Positions 24,752-33,711 of a stretch of 64,000 bases of DNA are shown here, piece by piece (position 1 is the first letter of the stretch; each line of letters starts with the position of its first letter). Source of the DNA: Brevundimonas sp. M20 (GTDB taxonomy: Bacteria > Pseudomonadota > Alphaproteobacteria > Caulobacterales > Caulobacteraceae); assembly GCF_006547065.1 (NCBI RefSeq), contig NZ_CP041243.1, forward strand, positions 2,061,001-2,125,000. The letters are read 5' to 3'. The notes below the pieces were generated by a model. It was given only the letters and a program-made list of their open reading frames with translations. It ran no database searches and was not told the origin of the DNA. Made by a program: the position numbers and the translations under genes.

Positions 24752-26113
24752 ATGCAATGGCTGTTCAACCTGTCGACCGTGATCTGGCGCCGGCTGATGC
24801 TGCTCGTTCAGGGGCTCCGGGCCCTGCTCTGGCTGATCGCCGCGGGCATCGGCGCAGTGTTCGGCAAGGGCGGGACGATCGCGAGCCGGCTCGGCGCCGC
24901 CATCGGCGGGCCGAAGGGGCAGCGCATGGTGTTCGGGCTGCTGCGGCTGTTCCAGCCCAATCTGGTGCTCCGGCGGCGGATCATCGAGTCCTATCCCAAC
25001 AACGGCATCACCGCGATCGCGACCCGACGGGCCGATGTCATCGACATCCTGAGCCGCGAGGCGGATTTCGGCGTGGTCTACGCCCCGCGCATGGAGATGA
25101 TCACCGCCGGTGAGAACTTCTTTCTCGGGATGCAGGACACCCCTCGCTACACCCGCGATACCTCCAACATGCGGCTTGTGGTGCGGCGCGACGATGTGCC
25201 GGAAATCGTCACCCCCTATGTCTCGACCGCCGCCGCCGGGATCGTCGCCATGGCGCCCGGCGCGATCGACGTGCCTCAAGCCCTGACCCAGCCGGTCGCC
25301 GCCGGACTGCTGGACCACTATTTCGGCACGCCGGGCCCATCGGAGGCGGCGATCGCCGAATGGACCACCCTGCTGTTCTGGTATCTGTTCATCGACCTGC
25401 AGGCCGATCCCGATCTCGATGCGCGCGCCAGAAAGGCGGCGGCGGACTTCCGGGTCTGGATGGACGCCCACATCGCCGAGCGCCGCAAGGCCCCGCACAG
25501 GGATGACGTGCTCGGTCGTTGTCTGGCGATGGGCGAGGCCCGCCTGCCGGGGATGAGTGATCGCGACATCCGCAACAATCTGATCGGACTGTTGATCGGC
25601 GAACTGCCGACGCTTTCCGCAGCCGCCAATCTGGCGCTCGACGAACTGCTGGATCGACCCAAGGCGTTCGCCGCCGCCTGCGCCGCGGCGCGCGCCGACG
25701 ACGATGCGGCGCTGTCCGCCCATGTCTTCGAGGCGCTCCGGTTCCGGCCGCTCAACCCCGTCGTCTATCGCCGCGCGATGAGGGACACCACAATCGCCGC
25801 CGGCGCACTTCGCCGCCGCAGCATCCGCAAGGACAGCATCGTCATGGCGTCGAACCTGTCGGCGATGTTCGATCCGCTGGCGATACCCGATCCCACCCGA
25901 TTCCGCACCGACCGGCCGTGGGAGACCTACATGCTGTGGGGCTACGGCATGCACGTCTGCTTCGGCGCGCACATCAACCGCGCGGTGCTGCCCGCCATGC
26001 TCAAGCCGCTACTCGCCCGCCCCAACCTGCGCCGCGCGGCGGGCCCCGGCGGGCGGATCGACAAGGCGGGCACACCCTTTCCCCAGCACCTGCACCTGGT
26101 GTTCGACACCTGA
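24752..26113 (+). CDS. membrane-anchored cytochrome P450 with atypical I-helix
   Basis: A 453-residue P450. A hydrophobic N-terminal helix (about residues 12-38, LVQGLRALLWLIAAGIGAVF) indicates membrane attachment, which is unusual for bacterial P450s. The heme loop is WGYGMHVCFG with the thiolate C403; Trp replaces the usual first Phe. EALR supplies the ExxR pair, and FDPLAIPDPTRFRTDRP the meander. In the I-helix, GELPTL has Pro where the acidic residue of the acid-alcohol pair normally sits. That substitution is seen in P450s that rearrange peroxides rather than activate O2, so a hydroperoxide-processing role next to the peroxidase is plausible but inferred. Confidence 0.92.
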   Translation: MQWLFNLSTVIWRRLMLLVQGLRALLWLIAAGIGAVFGKGGTIASRLGAAIGGPKGQRMVFGLLRLFQPNLVLRRRIIESYPNNGITAIATRRADVIDILSREADFGVVYAPRMEMITAGENFFLGMQDTPRYTRDTSNMRLVVRRDDVPEIVTPYVSTAAAGIVAMAPGAIDVPQALTQPVAAGLLDHYFGTPGPSEAAIAEWTTLLFWYLFIDLQADPDLDARARKAAADFRVWMDAHIAERRKAPHRDDVLGRCLAMGEARLPGMSDRDIRNNLIGLLIGELPTLSAAANLALDELLDRPKAFAAACAAARADDDAALSAHVFEALRFRPLNPVVYRRAMRDTTIAAGALRRRSIRKDSIVMASNLSAMFDPLAIPDPTRFRTDRPWETYMLWGYGMHVCFGAHINRAVLPAMLKPLLARPNLRRAAGPGGRIDKAGTPFPQHLHLVFDT

Positions 26114-26180
26114 CACGCGCGGGAGCGGCCGGCGGCCTCGACAGCGGCGAGGCGGTTCGGATCGACATGACCGCAAGGCT

Positions 26181-26234
26181 TCAGAAGACCCGGAACACAA
26201 CGCCAACCGTAAAACCCGCCTCCGTCTGGAGAGG
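26181..26234 (-). pseudogene. possible remnant of an outer-membrane beta-barrel C-terminus
   Basis: The minus strand has a short open stretch ending EAGFTVGVVFRVF and a stop codon. The alternating pattern and final Phe are typical of the last strand of an outer-membrane barrel. The frame closes 17 codons upstream, so no whole gene is present. It lies between the P450 gene and tRNA-Gln. It may be a leftover of a lost gene or chance. Confidence 0.3.
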
Positions 26235-26263
26235 TCAAAAGCGCTCAAATGCAGTGAGGGCGG

Positions 26264-26337
26264 TGGCTGGGGAACTAGGACTCGAACCTAGAATGACGGT
26301 ACCAAAAACCGGAGTGTTACCATTACACCATTCCCCA
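26264..26337 (-). tRNA. tRNA-Gln (TTG)
   Basis: A 74-nt cloverleaf with encoded CCA. The acceptor stem TGGGGAA pairs with TTCCCCA, the T-arm is TAGGTTCGAGTCCTA, and the anticodon loop TTTTGGT gives TTG. A sigma70 promoter lies upstream at 26378-26406. Confidence 0.95.
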
Positions 26338-26377
26338 GCAGGTCCGGCGTCGCCCCGCCCGGAAGCGAGGAGGCGGT

Positions 26378-26406
26378 CAGATACGCCGGGGCGAAGCGGG
26401 ACGCAA
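26378..26406 (-). promoter_or_regulatory. sigma70-type promoter of tRNA-Gln
   Basis: On the minus strand TTGCGT, a 17-bp spacer and TATCTG, about 40 bp before the tRNA 5' end. Confidence 0.6.
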
Positions 26407-26513
26407 GAGGGTTTTCGCAGCTTCTTTCATCTCCTTTTCCGGAGCGCTTTCGGGCAAGCGACGGTCGCCGATCGCCGGGTCGCGAACTATTTACCGCGAG
26501 GGCTTTTCTCCGC

Positions 26514-26542
26514 TTGCGGGCGCAAAAACCCGTCGCTATAAG
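26514..26542 (+). promoter_or_regulatory. sigma70-type promoter of tRNA-Pro
   Basis: TTGCGG (26514-26519), a 17-bp spacer and TATAAG (26537-26542), 14 bp before the tRNA 5' end. Confidence 0.7.
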
Positions 26543-26556
26543 CCCCCTCCTCAAGT

Positions 26557-26633
26557 CGGAGTGTGGCTCAGCCTGGTAGAGCACTGCGTTCGGGACGCAG
26601 GGGTCGGAGGTTCGAATCCTCTCACTCCGACCA
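26557..26633 (+). tRNA. tRNA-Pro (CGG)
   Basis: A 77-nt cloverleaf with encoded CCA. The acceptor stem CGGAGTG pairs with CACTCCG, and the anticodon stem-loop CTGCG-TTCGGGA-CGCAG gives anticodon CGG. The T-arm is GGAGGTTCGAATCCTC. Confidence 0.96.
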
Positions 26634-26671
26634 TTCTTCCCAAGGGTTTCCCGAAACCCCGGAAGCGAGCG

Positions 26672-26700
26672 AAAGAGCCTCCCTCGGGAGGCTCTTTTCG
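26672..26700. terminator. bidirectional rho-independent terminator
   Basis: An 11-bp stem (core AGAGCCTCC with GGAGGCTCT) around a CTCG loop, flanked by A-rich and T-rich tracts. It serves tRNA-Pro and, on the other strand, ilvC, whose stop is at 26703. Confidence 0.85.
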
Positions 26701-26702
26701 TT

Positions 26703-27731
26703 TCAGCCCCCCGCCGTCCCCGACGCTTTCGCCGCCACCGCCGCCAGATGCGCGCCGACGCTTTCGATGGCGCGTTCGCCCAGAGCCTTGCGGCGGGCCA
26801 GCAGTTCCGGGGACCCGGCGTCGTAATCGGCCATCAGCTTGCCCACGAAAGCGCCGGACTGAACCTCGTCCAGCACCTCGTCCATCGCCGCCTTTGAAGC
26901 GTCGCCGATGATGCGCGGCCCGGTCAGATAGGCGCCGTACTCGGCCGTGTTGGAGATTCGCCCGAACGCTCCGGCGATTCCCTTCTCGAACATCAGGTCT
27001 GTGACCAGCTTCAGCTCATAGAAGCACTCGAACCACGCCACCTCCGGCGGATAGCCGGCGTTGACCAGCGTCATGAAGGCCCCGTCGACCAGTTCAGCCA
27101 CCCCGCCGCACAGAACCACCTGCTCGCCGAACAGGTCGCTTTCGCACTCGTCCTTCATCGTGGTCTCGAGAATGCCCTTGCGGCCACAGCCCAGCGCCGC
27201 CGCGTAAGACAGGCCCAGCGCATGGGCGCCGCCGGTGGCGTCCTGCTGCACGCCGAACAGGCAGAAGACCCCCTCCCCGGCCTCGTACAGGTCGCGGATG
27301 CGCGGCCCGATTCCCTTGGGCGAGGCCAGAATCACATCGAGGTCGGCGCGCGGCTTCACCAGCCCGAACCGCACCGACAGGCCGTGGGCGAAGATCAGGG
27401 CCGCGCCCGGCCGGATGTTGGGCTCCAGTTCGTCGCGCCACAGATCGCGGTGCGCCTCGTCCGAGACCATGACGGCGACCACATCCGCCCCCGTCGTCGC
27501 CTCGCCCGCCGTCAGGACGGTGAAGCCGTCCGCCTGCGCCTTCGCCCGCGTGGCCGAGCCCGCCTTCAGCCCGATGACGATTTCGGTCACGCCCGAATCG
27601 CGCAGGTTCAGCGCATGGGTCCGCCCCTGACTGCCGTAGCCGATCACGGCCACCCGCTTGCCGCGGATGATCGAAAGGTCGCAGTCGGCGTCGTGGTAGG
27701 CGGGGAGCGGATTGGGTAGGGTCTGGGTCAT
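26703..27731 (-). CDS. ilvC: class I-type ketol-acid reductoisomerase
   Basis: A 342-residue enzyme of branched-chain amino acid synthesis, converting acetolactate or acetohydroxybutyrate to the dihydroxy acid with NADPH and Mg. The Rossmann motif is VIGYGSQGRTHALNL. Metal-binding acids are in KDECESDLFGEQ and WFECFYELKLVTDLMFEKG, and SNTAEYG is conserved. The start ATG 27731 shares the palindrome CATG with the start of the divergent gene at 27730, so each gene's ribosome site lies inside the other's coding sequence. An upstream in-frame start near 27803 would add 24 unconserved residues. Confidence 0.9.
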   Translation of the reverse strand: MTQTLPNPLPAYHDADCDLSIIRGKRVAVIGYGSQGRTHALNLRDSGVTEIVIGLKAGSATRAKAQADGFTVLTAGEATTGADVVAVMVSDEAHRDLWRDELEPNIRPGAALIFAHGLSVRFGLVKPRADLDVILASPKGIGPRIRDLYEAGEGVFCLFGVQQDATGGAHALGLSYAAALGCGRKGILETTMKDECESDLFGEQVVLCGGVAELVDGAFMTLVNAGYPPEVAWFECFYELKLVTDLMFEKGIAGAFGRISNTAEYGAYLTGPRIIGDASKAAMDEVLDEVQSGAFVGKLMADYDAGSPELLARRKALGERAIESVGAHLAAVAAKASGTAGG

Positions 27732-28272
27732 GAGCACAGACCTACAACCTTCCGACGTCACCGGCTTCTGGAAAGAGGCCGGGCCCGGCAAGTGGTTCGC
27801 CAAGGATGACGCTTTCGACGACGTCTTCCGCCGGCGCTTCGCCCACGGTCACATGATGGCGGCGCGGCGAGAGCTGGATCACTGGGCGGACACGCCGGAG
27901 GGCGCGCTGGCCCTGCTGATCCTGCTGGACCAGTTCCCGCGCAACACCTTCCGGGGCACGGCCCACCAGTTCGCCACCGATCCATTGGCGCGCCACTTCG
28001 CCGAACAGGCGGTCGCGCGGGGCCACCATCTGGCCTTCGAGACAGACCTGCGGAACTTCCTCCTGCTGCCGTTCGAGCATTCCGAGCGGCTGGAGGATCA
28101 GGACCGCTATCTGGCGCTGATCGGCGACGACGCGGAGCTGCTGAAATGGGGCCACATCCACCGCGATATCATCGTCCGCTTCGGCCGCTTCCCGCACCGG
28201 AACGCGTGTCTGGGCCGGGAGACGACGGCGGAGGAGCAGGCGTTTCTGGATGAGGGCGGGTTCGGGGGGTGA
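27730..28272 (+). CDS. DUF924 family protein
   Basis: A 180-residue soluble helical protein matching DUF924: VTGFWKEAGPGKWFAKDDAFDD near the start, then LILLDQFPRNTFRGTAHQFATD, the family hallmark, and LLPFEHSERLEDQDR. Distant similarity to TPR-like folds is known for this family, but its activity is not. The ATG at 27730 overlaps the opposing ilvC start. The final residues are Gly-rich. Function unknown. Confidence 0.85.
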   Translation: MSTDLQPSDVTGFWKEAGPGKWFAKDDAFDDVFRRRFAHGHMMAARRELDHWADTPEGALALLILLDQFPRNTFRGTAHQFATDPLARHFAEQAVARGHHLAFETDLRNFLLLPFEHSERLEDQDRYLALIGDDAELLKWGHIHRDIIVRFGRFPHRNACLGRETTAEEQAFLDEGGFGG

Positions 28273-28338
28273 GGCAGCCTGACCAATTCCAAACCGCTCC
28301 GATCCGGGCGATGCTCCGGCCAGAGCCGAGGAGTTGAC

Positions 28339-29115
28339 ATGCTGCGATTTGCCGGACTTCTGACGGCGCTGCTGGCCTTCTCCGCCGAAGCCTCGGCTCA
28401 ACAGGCCCCGCCGACGGATCGTCCGGGCGACGCGTACGAACTGGAGTTGCGGGTCCGGACCGAGAGCCAGTCAACAAACGGCTCCAGCAGCACATCGAAC
28501 TCCGGCGGCGCGCTCGTCGAGCGGGTCGTGGCGGTTCTTCCCGAAGGACTGGAGCTGGAATTCGACCTGCCCGCCGATACAACGCCCGCGGAGCGGGCCC
28601 GCGACTGGCAATGGCCCGCCCGCATCCTTTGGTCGGAAAGCGCTCCGGCGCGCCTGCTGAACGGCCCCGAGCTGGAACAGCGCATCGAGGTCTGGCTGAA
28701 GACCGGCGAGATCCCGCGCGAAGCCTGCGGTCGCTGGTTCTTCAGCTGGACAGCCTTCAAGATCGAATGCGACCCAAACGCCGTCCTCGAGACCCTGAAG
28801 GTCTATAATCTGCGTTCCGGCGCCCACGGCATTGAAGCCGAGGTCGACCCAGACGCAGTCCGCCGGGAAAAGGCCGAGACGGACGTGGTGGTCGGCGAAA
28901 TCACCGGAACGCCCGTGACCTTGGAACAGGCCGTGGCCGCCCATGCGTCCGATCAGATTTCCGGGACGGAAACCCTGGTCCGCGAGTCCGATCCCCAAGG
29001 ACGTCCGATCCGGCAGGTCCGGACGGTCCGCCTGGAGATCATCACGGCGGACGGGGTCGTGGAGCAGAGCACGAGCACCCAAACGGTGACCCGAACGCCC
29101 CTCCAGGCACCCTGA
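28339..29115 (+). CDS. uncharacterised exported protein
   Basis: A 258-residue protein with a cleavable signal peptide (MLRFAGLLTALLAFSAEASA, cut before QQAPP). The mature part has a Ser/Asn-rich linker (ESQSTNGSSSTSNSGG), two cysteines that could form a disulfide (EACGRWFFSW and KIECDPN), and acidic C-terminal strands. GAGGAG precedes the ATG. It stands alone between DUF924 and thyA. No family was recognised. Confidence 0.78.
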   Translation: MLRFAGLLTALLAFSAEASAQQAPPTDRPGDAYELELRVRTESQSTNGSSSTSNSGGALVERVVAVLPEGLELEFDLPADTTPAERARDWQWPARILWSESAPARLLNGPELEQRIEVWLKTGEIPREACGRWFFSWTAFKIECDPNAVLETLKVYNLRSGAHGIEAEVDPDAVRREKAETDVVVGEITGTPVTLEQAVAAHASDQISGTETLVRESDPQGRPIRQVRTVRLEIITADGVVEQSTSTQTVTRTPLQAP

Positions 29116-29196
29116 CCGGACGCCGCTTCCAGTTTCTGTGGGCAAGCGAATCAGGCCGGTGCCGCGAAGCAAGAATCAGCGGCACACTACGTCCCC

Positions 29197-30042
29197 ATGA
29201 GCGCCGCTTTTGACCTGATCGATGTACCCGCCGCCCCGGCCGACCATCCGGAGCACCAGTACCTGAATCTGCTGCGCGACATCCTGAACAACGGCGCGCG
29301 CCGGGATGACCGCACCGGCACCGGAACGCTGGGCGTGTTCGGCCGCCAGATGCGGTTCGACCTGTCGAAGGGCTTCCCGGTCCTGACCACCAAGAAGCTG
29401 CACCTGCGTTCGATCATCGTCGAGCTGCTGTGGTTCCTGCGCGGCGAGACCAATATCGGCTGGCTGAAGGAAAACGGCGTCAGCATCTGGGACGAATGGG
29501 CCAACGCCGAGGGCGAGCTCGGACCCGTGTACGGCAAGCAATGGCGCAGCTGGTCGGCCCCCGACGGCCGCGTCATCGACCAGATCGAGAAGCTGGTCCA
29601 TGGCCTGAAGACCAACCCCAATGGCCGCCGTCACATCGTCTCGGCGTGGAACCCCGCCGACGTGGACGACATGGCCCTGCCGCCCTGCCACTGCCTGTTC
29701 CAGTTCTTCGTGGCCGACGGCAAGCTCAGCTGCCAGCTGTACCAGCGCAGCGCCGACGTCTTCCTCGGCGTGCCGTTCAACATCGCCAGCTATGCCCTGC
29801 TGACCATCATGATGGCGCAGGTCGTCGGGCTGAAGCCCGGCGAGTTCGTGCACACCTTCGGCGACGCCCACCTGTACCTGAACCATATCGAGCAGGCGCA
29901 GCTGCAGCTGACCCGCGAGCCCCTGCCCCTGCCGACCATGACCATCACGCCGCGCGAGGATCTGTTCGCCTACCGGCTGGAGGACTTCGTGCTGGACGGC
30001 TACCAGCCCTGGCCGCACATCAAGGCGCCGGTCGCGGTCTGA
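29197..30042 (+). CDS. thyA: thymidylate synthase
   Basis: A 281-residue enzyme making dTMP from dUMP and methylene-tetrahydrofolate. It starts [25 protein letters not shown], with the catalytic C164 in [12 protein letters not shown], and the dUMP-binding [17 protein letters not shown]. Length is slightly above the E. coli enzyme (264) because of a short N-terminal extension. It overlaps the MazG-like gene by one base (TGATG) and lies near folA, which recycles the dihydrofolate it produces. Confidence 0.97.
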   Translation: MSAAFDLIDVPAAPADHPEHQYLNLLRDILNNGARRDDRTGTGTLGVFGRQMRFDLSKGFPVLTTKKLHLRSIIVELLWFLRGETNIGWLKENGVSIWDEWANAEGELGPVYGKQWRSWSAPDGRVIDQIEKLVHGLKTNPNGRRHIVSAWNPADVDDMALPPCHCLFQFFVADGKLSCQLYQRSADVFLGVPFNIASYALLTIMMAQVVGLKPGEFVHTFGDAHLYLNHIEQAQLQLTREPLPLPTMTITPREDLFAYRLEDFVLDGYQPWPHIKAPVAV

Positions 30043-30353
30043 TGGACCTCAAAGGCCTGCAGGACTCCGTCCTGCGCATCTCCGACATCTACGCCCGCGA
30101 GCACGGCATCGACCGTGACAAGGCGGCGTCCGGCGACTGGGCGCTGCTGAAGGTGCAGGAGGAGCTGGGCGAACTGGTCGCCGAACACCTGCGCACCACC
30201 GGCCGTGCCCGCGGCGCGGCGGATCACGACAAGCTGGGCGACGAGGCGGCGGACGTGCTTGGCATGCTGCTCATCTATTGCCGCGCGGCGAACATCGACA
30301 TCGAGCAGGCGATGCAGCGGAAATGGCTGCACTGGCTGGAGAAGACCGGCTGA
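30042..30353 (+). CDS. MazG-like nucleotide pyrophosphohydrolase
   Basis: A 103-residue all-helical protein of the MazG/dUTPase-beta superfamily. The metal-binding pattern EExxE...DExxD is seen as VQEELGELVAEHLR and DEAADVLGMLLIYC. Such enzymes hydrolyse non-canonical or excess NTPs to NMPs. Coupling to thyA (TGATG) suggests control of a pyrimidine nucleotide such as dUTP or dCTP, which is inference. There is a single MazG domain, not the tandem form of E. coli MazG. Confidence 0.85.
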   Translation: MDLKGLQDSVLRISDIYAREHGIDRDKAASGDWALLKVQEELGELVAEHLRTTGRARGAADHDKLGDEAADVLGMLLIYCRAANIDIEQAMQRKWLHWLEKTG

Positions 30354-30440
30354 GGCCCTCCCGGCAGACTTGAGCACATCCCACGATCAACCTAAGGTGA
30401 TAGACATCCATAACCGGATCGCGCCTCGGGGGAGCCGCTC

Positions 30441-31847
30441 ATGTCCACGCCCATCACCGTCGATCAGATCGTCAACCTGATCTACGACGCGATTGAGGAC
30501 GCCACCGGCACGCGCCCCCGTAATACCGACCCGGGCGCCGCCTTGGTCGCTGTGGCCCTGCCGAGCACCGGTCAGCGCAAGGCGATGATCGAGCAGGTCA
30601 TCCGGGCGCTGTATGCCCCATCTGTCATCGAACCGTCCGCCACTTTCGTGGCAAGGCAGTCCCGGCGATCAGCGGCGACAGTAGAGCAGTTGGCGACCGC
30701 GCTTGCAGAAGCATGGCTTGCCGGTCGGCTGATCGGCTCCGAGAACGATGAACCAGAGCCCCGGTCCTATGTGGAGTGGGTTGAAGCCAACGACGATGAC
30801 GCGAGGCCGCTCCCCAAGGCCTTGGGCGGCTCCGGGACGTTCAAGTCCCGCAAGGCCAACTCGCCTTCCATCCCCGATGTCGGCTTCAGTCTGGTCAAGA
30901 TTTTCTACGCCACCGACCGGGCGAAGCTGGCGGCCAAGCCAGGCAAGGTTGTTGATTACGGCCCCAGACGGGCGGACGGCCTGCAACTCGGCGAGTGCGA
31001 TGTCTCCATTCCCGCGCGCCACAAGGTCGGATCGGTCGAGCGGCCGAAATGGTGGAAGTTCGAGTTCGCGGAAGACCCCGAGAAACACGTCTCCCTGCGC
31101 ACCGTGACCGAGCTGGGTGATGAGGATTTCTACAGTCGGGTGTCGCAGAAAATCGCCGGGTCAGAGCGCAAAGAGGCCTTCGTCTTCGTCCACGGCTACA
31201 ATGTGAAGTTCGCCAACGCCGCCCGCCAGACGGCGCAGATGGCCTTTGACCTCCGGTTCGATGGCGCGCCGATCCTGTATAGCTGGCCCTCGCAGGGGAC
31301 CATCCCGGGGTATGTCGTGGACGCCAACACCGTCATCTGGACCGAAACCCATCTGGTCGATTTCCTGACCGACGTGGCGACCCGGACCGGCGCGACCCGC
31401 GTCCATGTGATCGCCCACAGCATGGGCAATCGCGCGGTCTGCAACGCCCTGGAAGCCCTCAGCCAGCGCGCAACCCCGAATCTGCACCATGTGGTGCTGA
31501 CAGCGCCGGACGTCGACGCCGACGTCTTCCGCAACGTGGTCAAGGCGTTCAAGACGCTGCCCAAGACCGTCACCCTATACGCCTCGTCCAAGGACAAGGC
31601 GATTGAAGCCTCCAAGGTCGTCAACGGCGCCCCACGCGCGGGCGAGCCGATCGTCATCATCCCCGGCATCGACAGCATCGACGCCTCGGCGGTCGAGACC
31701 GACTTCCTCGCGCACGGCTATTTCAGCGGAACGCGCTCGGTTCTCTCGGACATCTATAACCTGTTGCAGGATCAGCCGGCGAAAAGTCGGTTCGATCTGA
31801 CGCCGGACCAGCATGACGATGGCGACTATTACCGATTCAAACCCTGA
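30441..31847 (+). CDS. DUF900 alpha/beta hydrolase with extra N-terminal domain
   Basis: A 468-residue cytosolic protein in two parts. Residues 1-110 form a helical domain (ITVDQIVNLIYDAIEDATG, QRKAMIEQVIRALYAP) with no recognised family, then an acidic linker. Residues about 155-440 are the DUF900 hydrolase: FVFVHGYNVKFANAARQTAQ, the nucleophile elbow VIAHSMGNRAVCNAL with Ser in HSMGN, and a candidate Asp in VVLTAPDVDADVF. DUF900 enzymes are presumed esterases or lipases with unknown substrate. It lies between the nucleotide genes thyA/mazG and folA, with no functional link. GGGGGAG precedes the ATG. Confidence 0.85.
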   Translation: MSTPITVDQIVNLIYDAIEDATGTRPRNTDPGAALVAVALPSTGQRKAMIEQVIRALYAPSVIEPSATFVARQSRRSAATVEQLATALAEAWLAGRLIGSENDEPEPRSYVEWVEANDDDARPLPKALGGSGTFKSRKANSPSIPDVGFSLVKIFYATDRAKLAAKPGKVVDYGPRRADGLQLGECDVSIPARHKVGSVERPKWWKFEFAEDPEKHVSLRTVTELGDEDFYSRVSQKIAGSERKEAFVFVHGYNVKFANAARQTAQMAFDLRFDGAPILYSWPSQGTIPGYVVDANTVIWTETHLVDFLTDVATRTGATRVHVIAHSMGNRAVCNALEALSQRATPNLHHVVLTAPDVDADVFRNVVKAFKTLPKTVTLYASSKDKAIEASKVVNGAPRAGEPIVIIPGIDSIDASAVETDFLAHGYFSGTRSVLSDIYNLLQDQPAKSRFDLTPDQHDDGDYYRFKP

Positions 31848-31934
31848 GGCCGGGACGGAACGCTTGAAGGCGCCGGGCGGAATCGCGCAAACAGCGGAAG
31901 AAAGAGCGCGGGATCGACCGCGCATGAGCGCTGC

Positions 31935-32462
<528 letters not shown>

Positions 32463-32549
32463 GTCCGGAAGGGGGAGTCGTGAACCGTCAGCAGTGAGCA
32501 GGCGCGGACAGCCACGCCGCCACGCCTGACCACTCAACTGTCGCTCCCC

Positions 32550-33647
32550 CTACGACAGCGTTTGCATCGCCTCGCGGGTGAAGTCCTGCAGTTCGTCGTG
32601 GCGGCCGTCGCGGATCTTCTGCACCCAGTAGGGGTCCGCCAGCAGGGCGCGGCCGACGGCGACCAGATCGAACTCCTCGCGTTCCAGACGCGCGATCAGC
32701 CCGTCCAGCGAGGCGGGCTTCGAGCCCGCGCCGCCGAAGGCCGCGATGAACTCCCCATCCAGCCCGACGGAGCCGACGGTGATGGTCGGCAGACCCGTCA
32801 CCTTCTTGGCCCAGCCGGCGAAATTCAGGTCCGAGCCCTCGAACTCCGGCTCCCAGAAGCGGCGCTGCGAACAGTGGAAGACGTCCACCCCCGCCTCGGC
32901 CAGCGGCGACAGCCACTGCTCCAGCTCGGCCGGATCATGGGCGTTCTTGGCGTCATAGGCGCCGCCCTTCCACTGCGACAGGCGCAGGATCAGCGGCATC
33001 TCCTCACCGACGCCCTCACGCACGGCCTTCACCACCTCGGCGCCGAAGCGGCTGCGCTCGCCGATGGTCGCGCCGCCCCATTTGTCGGTGCGGACGTTCA
33101 GCACGTTCCAGAAGAACTGGTCGATCAGATACGAGTGGGCGCCGTGAATCTCGACGGCGTCGAAGCCGATCTCCTTCGCGGCGCGGGCCGAGCGGCCGAA
33201 GGCGGCGATGGTGTCGGCGATGTCCTCCTCGGTCATGGCCTCATATTTCGGCTTGCCCAGACCGGCCAGCCCCGAGGGGCTGTCGACCTTGCCCAGCGGC
33301 TGCCAGTCCTCGCCCTGCCCGCGCGCCGCGCCGACGTGCCAGATTTGCGGCGCGATCAGGCCGCCGGCGGCGTGGACCTCGTCCACCACCTTCCGCCATT
33401 CCGGCAGGGCCTCGCCGTGGAAGACCGGCACAGCGGCGTCATTGCGGGCCGCCGGGCGTTCCACCACCGTGCCCTCGGTGACGATCAGGCCCACATCCCC
33501 CTCAGCACGGCGGCGGTAATAGCCGGGCACGCCTTCGGACGGAATGCCGTTCGGCGAGAAGGACCGCGTCATCGGCGCCATGACGATACGGTTCGGCAGG
33601 GTCAGCCCCTTGATGGTGAAGGGACGGAACAGGGCGTCGACGGACAT
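32550..33647 (-). CDS. Old Yellow Enzyme-type NADH:flavin oxidoreductase
   Basis: A 365-residue FMN-dependent TIM barrel. Characteristic elements are LFRPFTIKGLTLPNRIVMAPM at the start, GLIAPQIWHVGAARG, the substrate-binding VEIHGAHSYLIDQFFWNVLN (His-x-x-His variant with Ala-His), and FDLVAVGRALLADPYWVQKI at the phosphate site. Enzymes of this family reduce activated alkenes or nitro compounds. It is monocistronic. The ATG 33647 is preferred over upstream in-frame codons that lack OYE similarity. Confidence 0.92.
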   Translation of the reverse strand: MSVDALFRPFTIKGLTLPNRIVMAPMTRSFSPNGIPSEGVPGYYRRRAEGDVGLIVTEGTVVERPAARNDAAVPVFHGEALPEWRKVVDEVHAAGGLIAPQIWHVGAARGQGEDWQPLGKVDSPSGLAGLGKPKYEAMTEEDIADTIAAFGRSARAAKEIGFDAVEIHGAHSYLIDQFFWNVLNVRTDKWGGATIGERSRFGAEVVKAVREGVGEEMPLILRLSQWKGGAYDAKNAHDPAELEQWLSPLAEAGVDVFHCSQRRFWEPEFEGSDLNFAGWAKKVTGLPTITVGSVGLDGEFIAAFGGAGSKPASLDGLIARLEREEFDLVAVGRALLADPYWVQKIRDGRHDELQDFTREAMQTLS

Positions 33648-33711
33648 GAACGGCTCTCGGTGGGGAAGACTGGAACCGGGAAGGTGGCCGTTCGCGTTGC
33701 GTTTGAAAACC

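Noticed and set aside
20829..26264. Genomic island inserted at the 3' end of tRNA-Gln carrying the DyP/P450 operon
   Set aside because: The tRNA 3' end faces the operon, but there is no integrase, no direct repeat of the tRNA end near 20.8-21.1 kb, and base composition matches the neighbours.
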